Origin: Corynebacterium sp. HMSC27B11
Lineage (GTDB): Bacteria; Actinomycetota; Actinomycetes; Mycobacteriales; Mycobacteriaceae
Length of the DNA stretch: 47,861 nucleotides
Direction: 5' to 3'
NCBI RefSeq assembly: GCF_001815985.1
Contig: NZ_KV823567.1
Span: forward strand, 1 to 47,861
The position numbers and the translations under genes were made by a program. Shown piece by piece: positions 41,515-47,861 of this stretch (the stretch's first letter is position 1; the number at the start of each line of letters is the position of its first letter). Under the pieces are notes generated by a model. It made no database searches. It was not told the DNA's origin and worked only from the letters and a program-made list of their open reading frames with translations.

Positions 41515-43197
41515 GTGGGAAGTAACGAGACCTTTAACCTCGTGCATGAACCGTGGATCAAGTGCCGGACCGCAGAAGGAAACCAGCTGCTGAGCATCCG
41601 CCAGGTGTTCGACGGTAGCGCGAAACCACTAGCCGTCGTCGGGGATTCCCCCACGCAGGATTACGCGGTGCTGCGGGTATTACTCGCCATTTTTTGGCGA
41701 GCGCACTACCACGATTTTGTGCGGCGTTACCCGAGCCCACGGTCGCGCAAGAAATTTGAGTGGGAAACATGGTTCCTCGATACGAGGGAAACACTGCGGG
41801 AGACGGGGAAGGACGAGGTCGTTCTCGGGTATCTGGCTAACATCGAGGACCGCTTCGACCTGCTGGACCCGGCGGTGCCCTTCATGCAGGTAGCTGACCT
41901 TCATACGGCGAAAAACACCAGCAACGAGATCCGCCGGATCTTGCCGGATTCGGAGGATAGCTACTTCACCATGCGCACCGGGCCAGGCCGGACGTCGATC
42001 AACTATGACGAAGCGGCACGCTGGCTCATCCATGCCCAGGCCTACGACTACTCGGGTATTAAATCCGGGGCCGTGGGGGATCCACGGATCAAGGGAGGCA
42101 GGGGCTACCCCATCGGGCAGGGCTGGTCCGGTTTAACCGGAGGCACCGTTATCCGAGGGGCCAACCTACTCGAGACCCTCGTGCTGAACACCACGGGGTC
42201 GTGCGTGTCCACTGCCGCCGAGACGGATAAGCCAGTCTGGGAGCGCGAGCCCGATACCGCCGCGCCTCAGGACCTGGAAGCCACCCAACCGAAAGGGCCA
42301 GCAGACTTGGCGACGTGGCAGTCCCGCAGAATCCGGCTCTTCACCGAAGATGGTGTGGTCACCCGGGTGCTGGTGAGTAATGGCGACCGCATCCCGAATG
42401 CTGGGCTGAACGTCTTCGGGGACCCGATGACCCCTTATAGGTTCAGTAAGAACAAGTCCAAGAAGGGCCTTGAGGCTTACTACCCGCGGCCCTACGACGA
42501 ACAGCGCACTACCTGGCGCTCGCTGGATGCCCTTGTTGCGGTGGACGGAGACCCAGGCTTCTCAAGCCGGGAGCTGCCGCCGAAAAGGCCGGAGAATGTC
42601 GATAACGTCGCGAGAATCCTCGAGGATCGGGAGGTCCTCGACCTGCAGATTGTGTCCATGGCCTATGGCCCGCAGAGCTCCACTTACGGCACAATCGTGA
42701 GCTCCTCCATCGGGCTTCCAGTGCATCTGCTCCGGAACTCTGAGTGGAGCCGCGCGGTTCGTAATGATGTCCGTAACAGCGCGGAGGCCACGGGACGGGC
42801 GGCGACCGCGGTGGGCGCCTTTGCTGGCCAGCTCTACGTGGCTGCCGGCGGAGAATACGAATTCGGTGTCGATGCCGCCGACCGCCTCTATGCCCAGCTG
42901 GAGCCCCGTTTCCACAACTGGCTGCGGGGACTGGATCCGAAGAATATGGCACAGGAAGTGAGTTCCTGGCAGCACACCGTACGTGAGGCAGCGCTGGGCA
43001 TCGCCCAGGATCTGCTGAATGGGGCGGGGCAAAAGGCGCTGATTGGCAGGCTCCTGGACGAGGACTCTGGCGGCCGCGTCATCAATGCAGGCACAGCATT
43101 CCAGCAACTCAAACGAAAACTCAATAAGGAACTCCCCCTTACTGCCCCACAGAAAACGATGAGCGAAGAAGGAGAAGGCAATGGCGAGCGATCTTAA
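41515..43197 (+). CDS. cse1: Cascade large subunit Cse1 (Cas8e/CasA)
   Basis: A 560-residue protein with the Cse1 start FNLVHEPWIKCRTAEGNQL, VFDGSAKPLAVVGDSPTQDY and VLRVLLAIFWRA. In Cascade this subunit reads the PAM and recruits Cas3. The L1-loop region falls near LVLNTTGSCVSTAAETDKPV, and the C-terminal four-helix bundle comprises roughly the last 150 residues. It begins with GTG at 41515, six nt after GGAG. The preceding 161-bp gap holds no recognisable gene; TAGATC near 41443 could be a second promoter but is weak. The gene overlaps cse2 by 17 nt, a sign of translational coupling. Confidence 0.95.
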   Translation: MGSNETFNLVHEPWIKCRTAEGNQLLSIRQVFDGSAKPLAVVGDSPTQDYAVLRVLLAIFWRAHYHDFVRRYPSPRSRKKFEWETWFLDTRETLRETGKDEVVLGYLANIEDRFDLLDPAVPFMQVADLHTAKNTSNEIRRILPDSEDSYFTMRTGPGRTSINYDEAARWLIHAQAYDYSGIKSGAVGDPRIKGGRGYPIGQGWSGLTGGTVIRGANLLETLVLNTTGSCVSTAAETDKPVWEREPDTAAPQDLEATQPKGPADLATWQSRRIRLFTEDGVVTRVLVSNGDRIPNAGLNVFGDPMTPYRFSKNKSKKGLEAYYPRPYDEQRTTWRSLDALVAVDGDPGFSSRELPPKRPENVDNVARILEDREVLDLQIVSMAYGPQSSTYGTIVSSSIGLPVHLLRNSEWSRAVRNDVRNSAEATGRAATAVGAFAGQLYVAAGGEYEFGVDAADRLYAQLEPRFHNWLRGLDPKNMAQEVSSWQHTVREAALGIAQDLLNGAGQKALIGRLLDEDSGGRVINAGTAFQQLKRKLNKELPLTAPQKTMSEEGEGNGERS

Positions 43198-43876
43198 AAC
43201 AACCGCTCCGTCACCCGGTGTGGCTGCGGACGTGGCGGGCACTGGAACGGCGGAGGCGACCACTCCCGCGGAGCAGCGTCCGAACCTAAAATTTGCGGTC
43301 GGGCGCACGGCAGAGGTCCTGCAGCGCGACTACCTCGCGGGTGGGAACACTGCGGCAGCAAACGCGCGCGGGACGCTGGCCGAGCTCCGTAAGGCGGGAG
43401 CCCTCAAGCTGGAGAACCACCCCCTCGCGCTGGAATCCGTACTCATGGCACTGGTCGTGCCCCTGAGTGAAAGGGAGCAGGGGAAGTCGGACCACGCATC
43501 CCCGTCTGAGCGCGCGGCGTTCTATGCACTCACTCTTTTCGGCCAGCACATGCAGAGTTCCCAGCAGCAGGTGCATAACTCGGAGCAGTCTTTCGCCGCG
43601 GCCTGCGGTCGGCTGCACGCCACGGTGGAATCGAAGTCGATCAAACCGAGGTTTGACGCGATGCAGTCCGCGTTTAACGAAGACACGCGCATGATCCACC
43701 TGCGCAATCTCATTGCGCTGCTGCGAGACAAGAAGATTGGCTTTGACTACGGGCAGCTTGCGCAGGACCTGCGAAGCCTGCAGAACCCCCGCCGGCGTAA
43801 CGGCGTGCTCCTGCGATGGGGTCGAGATTTCGCCAACGGAACATTCCGTGGCCGAGCCACCACCGAAGAGTCCTAA
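43181..43876 (+). CDS. cse2: Cascade small subunit Cse2 (CasB)
   Basis: A 231-residue helical protein. Family marks are ARGTLAELRKAGALKLENHP near residue 60, ERAAFYALTLFGQHMQSSQQ and, at the C-terminus, NLIALLRDKKIGFDYGQLAQ followed by RRNGVLLRWGRDFANG. Cse2 is present as a dimer along the belly of Cascade and stabilises the R-loop. An N-terminal Ala/Pro/Thr-rich stretch of about 35 residues is extra. AGGAGAAGGC precedes the ATG inside cse1. Confidence 0.94.
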   Translation: MASDLKTTAPSPGVAADVAGTGTAEATTPAEQRPNLKFAVGRTAEVLQRDYLAGGNTAAANARGTLAELRKAGALKLENHPLALESVLMALVVPLSEREQGKSDHASPSERAAFYALTLFGQHMQSSQQQVHNSEQSFAAACGRLHATVESKSIKPRFDAMQSAFNEDTRMIHLRNLIALLRDKKIGFDYGQLAQDLRSLQNPRRRNGVLLRWGRDFANGTFRGRATTEES

Positions 43877-43924
43877 ACAACCACCACGACGACACCGTCG
43901 ACCACTAATCCGGAAGGAAACACC

Positions 43925-45055
43925 ATGTCCAAGATCGTTGATATCTATGCCCTCCAGTCCCTGCCACCATCCCTGATCAACCGTGACGATACGGGCGCGC
44001 CGAAGAACGCCGTCTTCGGTGGCGTGCCGCGCCAGCGCGTCTCCTCCCAGTCCTGGAAGCGTGCGATTCGCCGCTACTTCTTCGAGAACTTCGACGCCGC
44101 CAACATCGGCGACCGTTCCAAGCGACTCCCGGAGAAGATTGCACGTCAGCTCGAAGAGCAGGGCATGGAGCAGGGCACCGCGATCGAGCGAACCGAACAG
44201 CTTTTCAAGGCAGCTGGCATTAAGACGGCCGTCGAGAAGAAGCCTAAGGATAAGGACGAGACCGACGCAGAGGTTGCCTACCCACAGACCGGCTACCTGT
44301 TGTTCCTCAGCGCTCACCAGATCGACAACGCGGTGAAGGCGATCCAGGAACGCGACGGTAAGAACTTCACCAAGCGCGAGGCGCAGGCGATCCTCGACCA
44401 GGAGCACTCGGTGGATATCGCCATGTTCGGCCGCATGGTTGCCGACGATGCTGCATACAACGTCGACGCCGCTGTGCAGGTCGCCCACGCACTCGGGATT
44501 CACGACTCCGCCCCGGAGTTCGACTACTTCACCGCCGTCGATGACCTCGCCGAGGAGGGTGAAGAGACCGGTGCTGGCATGATCGGCACGGTACAGATGA
44601 TGTCCTCGACGCTGTACCGCTACGCCACCGTCAACCTGGAGGGTCTGGCCGAGAACCTGGACTCCGAGGACGCAGCGAAGCAGGCTGCCGTGGAGTTCGT
44701 TGAGGCCTTCATCGCGTCGATGCCGACCGGAAAGATCAACACCTTCGCTAACCAGACCCTGCCGGAGCTCGTCTACGTCGCGGTTCGCGATACCCGCCCG
44801 GTCTCCCTGGTGAACGCCTTCGAGGCTCCTGTCGAAGCAACCGAGGACAAGGGCCGCCGCGAGGTCGGTGCCGAGGTACTGGCTCAGGAGGCGCGGGACG
44901 TGGAGAACGTCTATGGATTCAAGCCGCAGGCCTCCTTCGTCATGGGCCTGGGGCAGCTGGCGGAGCCGTTTACCGATATCGCGACCCAGGTGACTCTTCC
45001 GGAGCTGAAGGAGCAGCTGGCCGGCGCCATCGATCAGCTCATGGGTGATGAGTAA
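43925..45055 (+). CDS. cas7e: Cascade backbone Cas7e (CasC/Cse4)
   Basis: A 376-residue RAMP-superfamily protein; six copies would hold the guide in Cascade. The typical N-terminus is VDIYALQSLPPSLINRDDTG, then VFGGVPRQRVSSQSWKRAIR (conserved in CasC), LDQEHSVDIAMFGRMVADDA and VQMMSSTLYRYATVNLEGLA; the FANQTLPELVYVAVRD block follows. GGAAGGA lies 7 nt before the ATG after a 48-bp gap from cse2, so it may be translated at high level to supply the extra copies. Overlap with cas5e is 1 nt (TAATG). Confidence 0.96.
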   Translation: MSKIVDIYALQSLPPSLINRDDTGAPKNAVFGGVPRQRVSSQSWKRAIRRYFFENFDAANIGDRSKRLPEKIARQLEEQGMEQGTAIERTEQLFKAAGIKTAVEKKPKDKDETDAEVAYPQTGYLLFLSAHQIDNAVKAIQERDGKNFTKREAQAILDQEHSVDIAMFGRMVADDAAYNVDAAVQVAHALGIHDSAPEFDYFTAVDDLAEEGEETGAGMIGTVQMMSSTLYRYATVNLEGLAENLDSEDAAKQAAVEFVEAFIASMPTGKINTFANQTLPELVYVAVRDTRPVSLVNAFEAPVEATEDKGRREVGAEVLAQEARDVENVYGFKPQASFVMGLGQLAEPFTDIATQVTLPELKEQLAGAIDQLMGDE

Positions 45056-45777
45056 TGGTGCATTCCCTCTTACTACTACTCAAAGGTCCCATGCAGTCCT
45101 GGGGCGACGAGTCCCGCTTCAGTGTTCGGGCGACGGCCACCACGCCAACCAAGTCCGGCATCGTGGGGCTGATCGCGGCTGCGCAGGGGCGGCGCCGTAC
45201 TGACGGCGTGGAGGACCTGGCCAAGTTGCGGATTGCAGTGCGTGTTGATCAGTCGGGGAGCCTGCTGCGGGACTACCAGACGGCGCAGCCCTGGCTGAAG
45301 AACCCGGGAGCAAACGCCAGCCTCGTGACCAGGTACTTCCTCTCAGATGCGGCGTTCGTCGCGGCGGTGGAATCGGAAGATCGGGAGCTGCTGGACCAGA
45401 TGGCGGAGGCCCTGCGCAGACCCGCTTACCCGCTGTACATGGGTCGCCGGTCTTGCCCAGTGCACCCTGGCCTTGTGATCGGTGTGGTGGATGGCGACGC
45501 GGAGTCTGCCCTGCGCGCGCACGACACGTGGCACGCCACCGCGGTGCACCGCAAGGAGTCGCCGAAGAAGGTGTCTTTGGCGATTTACCGAGATGCCAAC
45601 CCCGGTGAGGGTGGCTCGGTTCCCCGCCAGGACGTGCCGGTGTCCTTCAGCCCGGAGCACCGAAAGTACGGGTGGCGGGAAGTGATCCGTGCCGAGGACG
45701 TGGAGATTGACAATCCGGATGGTGACGAGAAGTCCGCGACGGGTGACGTGTTTTTTGAAACGGTGATGCGAGCATGA
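45055..45777 (+). CDS. cas5e: Cascade subunit Cas5e (CasD)
   Basis: A 240-residue RAMP protein. LLLLLKGPMQSWGDESRFSV at the N-terminus, then RATATTPTKSGIVGLIAAAQ and YPLYMGRRSCPVHPGLVIGV are diagnostic of Cas5e. It caps the 5' handle of the guide RNA and contacts Cse1. The start codon overlaps the cas7e stop in TAATG, and its own stop overlaps cas6e in ATGA, so expression of the three is coupled. Confidence 0.95.
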   Translation: MVHSLLLLLKGPMQSWGDESRFSVRATATTPTKSGIVGLIAAAQGRRRTDGVEDLAKLRIAVRVDQSGSLLRDYQTAQPWLKNPGANASLVTRYFLSDAAFVAAVESEDRELLDQMAEALRRPAYPLYMGRRSCPVHPGLVIGVVDGDAESALRAHDTWHATAVHRKESPKKVSLAIYRDANPGEGGSVPRQDVPVSFSPEHRKYGWREVIRAEDVEIDNPDGDEKSATGDVFFETVMRA

Positions 45778-46478
45778 CGACATTCACGAAAATTCGGCTC
45801 AATCCTCACCGGAGGGAAGGGCGAAAGCTACTGAGTGACCCGCAGCGCATGCACGCCGCGGTGCGTGCCGCATTCCCTCCCGAGCTGGACGAATCGGACG
45901 CCAGAGTGCTGTGGCGCGTGGATCCAGGTGAGCACGGGCACGTGCTTTATTTGGTGGGTCCAGAGAAACCGACGGGCGCGGTTCTGGTGGAACAGGCCGG
46001 GTGGGATACGCTTCCTGCGCAGACGGCAGACTACTCCCGGTTCCTGGACAAGCTCACTCGTGGGCAGCGATGGCGTTTCGAGCTGGTGGCCAACCCGACG
46101 TATTCCGAGTTCCGGAAGGGAGAGCGGGGCAAGGTGAAGGCCCACGTTTCTGTGCGGCATCAGATTGGCTGGCTTTACCGCAAGGCTGATGCGGCTGGCT
46201 TTGCGTTGGCACCCCGGGTTGATGACGAGGTCAGCGACGAGGAACGTTCGCGGTGGTCTGAGTTCGACACCCCGCAGGTCACGGAGCGCTGGACTGATGT
46301 GTTTCACCGCAGGAAGGCTGGTGGCGGGCGCAGCCGACCAGTACGGATTGCGAAGGCTCGGTTCACCGGCACCTTGGAGGTGACAGACCCGGAGCTATTG
46401 AGGCGGGCCTTGGAGCAGGGTATCGGTCGTGCGCGTGGCTATGGCTGTGGGCTACTGACCTTGGCGCCGGTGAGTTAG
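45774..46478 (+). CDS. cas6e: CRISPR RNA endonuclease Cas6e (CasE/Cse3)
   Basis: A 234-residue RAMP endonuclease that cuts repeats 3' of the stem to yield guides with an 8-nt handle. His27 in DPQRMHAAVRAAFP lies where the catalytic histidine of the family is found (His26 in Thermus). The FELVANPTYSEFRKGERGKV block binds the repeat, and the C-terminal glycine-rich loop GIGRARGYGCGLL is intact. It overlaps cas5e by 4 nt. It would also be needed to process the degenerate repeats upstream of cas3. Confidence 0.95.
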   Translation: MTTFTKIRLNPHRREGRKLLSDPQRMHAAVRAAFPPELDESDARVLWRVDPGEHGHVLYLVGPEKPTGAVLVEQAGWDTLPAQTADYSRFLDKLTRGQRWRFELVANPTYSEFRKGERGKVKAHVSVRHQIGWLYRKADAAGFALAPRVDDEVSDEERSRWSEFDTPQVTERWTDVFHRRKAGGGRSRPVRIAKARFTGTLEVTDPELLRRALEQGIGRARGYGCGLLTLAPVS

Positions 46479-46480
46479 CC

Positions 46481-47419
46481 GTGCGCACCCCGCAGCAGGT
46501 TCCGATTGAGCGCCAATCGCTGTCGCAGATGGGGGATCGGATTTCTTTCCTCTATGTGGAGCGGGCGGTGGTCAGTCGGGACGGGAACGCGCTGACGGTG
46601 ACGGATCAGCGGGGAGTTGCACATGTGCCTGCAACACAGCTCGCTGCCTTGCTGTTAGGTACGGGGACTCGGATCACGAATGCTGCGATAGCTCTGCTGG
46701 GAGATTCTGGGGTTTCCACGGTCTGGGTTGGTGAGCGTGGTGTGCGTTATTACGCCCATGGTCGTCCACCTGCTAAGTCTTCTCGAATGGCTGAGCTGCA
46801 GGCCAGGGTTGTGACGCATCAGCGTAAACGTTTGGACTGCGCTCGACGGATGTATGGGCTTCGTTTTCCCGGTGAGGACGTGTCGGGGCTGACGATGGCG
46901 CAGTTGCGGGGCCGGGAGGGCTCCCGCATGAAACGGCTGTATGCGGAGGAGGCGAGACGGACGGGTGTGGCGTGGGATCGGAGGCGCTACGACCCGAATA
47001 ATTACGACTCCTCAGACCCGATTAATCAGGCGTTGACGACGGGCAGTGCGGCGCTTTACGGCATCGCCCATGCTGTGATCGTCGGGCTTGGCTTCGTGCC
47101 TGCTTTGGGAGTGATTCATACGGGAACTGACCGGTCATTTGTTTACGATGTCGCGGACCTTTATAAGGCGGAGGTATCCATTCCGGCAGCGTTCAACGCC
47201 GTTGCGTCCGGCACTGAAAATGTGGGGCCGATGGTGCGTCGCTTGGTTCGGGACGCCGTTGTGGAGAAGCGGTTGATGCCACGGATGGTGCGGGATTTGA
47301 AGTTCGTGATGAACGTCCCGGATGACGAGCCGCTGAGCGACATTGAGCTCATGTTGTGGAGCGAGCTGGAGCTGACGTCCGCGGGCATTAATTGGGGGAA
47401 GGAAGGAGCGGAGCAGTGA
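46481..47419 (+). CDS. cas1e: CRISPR integrase Cas1 (type I-E)
   Basis: A 312-residue Cas1. The metal site is complete: Glu146 (LRGREGSRMK), His213 (VIHTG) and Asp223/Asp226 (YDVADLYKAE). With Cas2 it integrates new spacers at the leader end of the array. DRISFLYVERAVVSRDGNAL and GVSTVWVGERGVRYYAHGRP belong to the N-terminal beta domain. It starts with GTG at 46481, two nt after the cas6e stop, with no strong Shine-Dalgarno, so reinitiation is likely. Confidence 0.96.
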   Translation: MRTPQQVPIERQSLSQMGDRISFLYVERAVVSRDGNALTVTDQRGVAHVPATQLAALLLGTGTRITNAAIALLGDSGVSTVWVGERGVRYYAHGRPPAKSSRMAELQARVVTHQRKRLDCARRMYGLRFPGEDVSGLTMAQLRGREGSRMKRLYAEEARRTGVAWDRRRYDPNNYDSSDPINQALTTGSAALYGIAHAVIVGLGFVPALGVIHTGTDRSFVYDVADLYKAEVSIPAAFNAVASGTENVGPMVRRLVRDAVVEKRLMPRMVRDLKFVMNVPDDEPLSDIELMLWSELELTSAGINWGKEGAEQ

Positions 47420-47760
47420 TGGTGCTGATCGTCACTGCCTGTCCAGCGGGACTGCGAGGGGACCTAACGAAGTGGTTAATGGAACTCGCACCGGGGACGT
47501 TTGTTGGTAGGCCTTCGGCGCGGATTCGTGAGCTTCTATGGGATCGAACGGTGGAGTTGTGCAAGGACGGCCGTGCGCTGCTGGTCTACAGCAGCAATAA
47601 CGAGCAAGGTATGGAGTTCCGCACGCATCGGCATGACTGGGAGCCCACCGATTTTGACGGTCTTAAGCTCATGATGCGCAAAAGCGATAGTGAGAAAACA
47701 CGACGCAGAACGGGCTGGAGCAAGGCCCGCCAGTTGAGGCGTAAGTACGAGGGCCGGTAG
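47419..47760 (+). CDS. cas2e: CRISPR adaptation protein Cas2 (type I-E)
   Basis: A 113-residue Cas2e: VLIVTACPAGLRGDLTKWLM, the block APGTFVGRPSARIRELLWDR and GMEFRTHRHDWEPTDFDGLK are like E. coli Cas2. A dimer bridges two Cas1 dimers during spacer integration. A basic C-terminal tail (SEKTRRRTGWSKARQLRRKY) goes beyond the E. coli protein. The ATG at 47419 overlaps the cas1 stop; a GTG one codon earlier (47416) is equally possible. AAGGAG stands about 10 nt upstream. Confidence 0.95.
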   Translation: MVLIVTACPAGLRGDLTKWLMELAPGTFVGRPSARIRELLWDRTVELCKDGRALLVYSSNNEQGMEFRTHRHDWEPTDFDGLKLMMRKSDSEKTRRRTGWSKARQLRRKYEGR

Positions 47761-47833
47761 GTCGGGGCGGGATGGCTTCGTACAGTTGAAGCTAGAATGA
47801 CGCTGAGGCTCGAATATCCGCTGGTCGTCCAGT
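47761..47833 (+). promoter_or_regulatory. CRISPR leader
   Basis: A 73-bp stretch between the cas2 stop and the first repeat. TAGAAT (47793-47798) may be the -10 box for the array; no clear -35 is seen. The leader is short, and an IHF-type site is not evident, as expected in actinobacteria. Confidence 0.65.
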
Positions 47834-47861
47834 GTGCTCCCCGCGCTAGCGGGGATGAGCC
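47834..47861 (+). CRISPR. First repeat of a type I-E CRISPR array, cut by the window edge
   Basis: A 28-nt repeat beginning GTGCTCCCCGC and ending GCGGGGATGAGCC, with a CCCCGC-GCTA-GCGGGG hairpin, typical of type I-E. Only this leader-proximal copy is in the window; spacers lie beyond it. Confidence 0.88.

Overview
The window looks like the chromosome of a Corynebacterium (high-GC Actinobacteria). Supporting signs are GC-rich codon use, the block order mrcB/ponA - GT87-type membrane protein - rpsF - ssb - rplI - dnaB with a neighbouring MarR gene and ino1 (inositol-1-phosphate synthase), an LAxTG-type sortase signal on a YPDG-repeat surface protein, and many genes that appear leaderless (a TANNNT -10 box 6-8 nt before the start codon). 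The genus is my inference; the species cannot be fixed from the sequence.

Layout. 1-2.1 kb: 3' end of a large repetitive cell-wall-anchored surface protein, then a strongly folded intergenic RNA ending in a terminator. 2.2-3.8 kb: NUDIX hydrolase and a bile-acid:sodium-symporter-family transporter. 3.9-7.8 kb: three-gene operon (GMC-type FAD oxidoreductase, small partner protein, aldehyde dehydrogenase), probably a two-step alcohol-to-acid oxidation. 8.0-13.5 kb: MFS exporter, nucleoside hydrolase, remains of a cadD-like cadmium transporter gene interrupted by an AT-rich orphan gene, a ribokinase-like kinase and a membrane protein. 13.5-17.3 kb: SdpI-like protein divergent from leuS. 17.4-21.1 kb: leftward genes for a membrane protein, a tandem universal stress protein, a MarR regulator and ino1. 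21.3-29.3 kb: rightward envelope/replication/translation block, with an S6:S18 ribosomal leader before rpsF and a dense DnaA-box cluster before dnaB. 29.3-38.0 kb: MarR/YceI divergent pair, paired fluoride channels, an ABC ATPase, a hot-dog protein, thioredoxin, PspA coupled to an MFS exporter that probably starts at ATT, and the glutamate symporter GltS.

38.2-47.9 kb: a complete type I-E CRISPR-Cas locus (cas3, cse1, cse2, cas7, cas5, cas6e, cas1, cas2, leader, first repeat of an array that runs off the window). The most interesting signal lies just upstream of cas3, on the opposite strand: a tiny two-repeat degenerate CRISPR with its own candidate promoter and an intrinsic terminator. Its 20-nt pseudo-spacer begins with an 11-nt perfect match, next to a PAM-like AAC, to the DNA abutting the cas3 -35 box. 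This is the expected design of a CreR/CreA-like guide RNA with which Cascade would repress its own cas operon. It is a prediction from sequence only.
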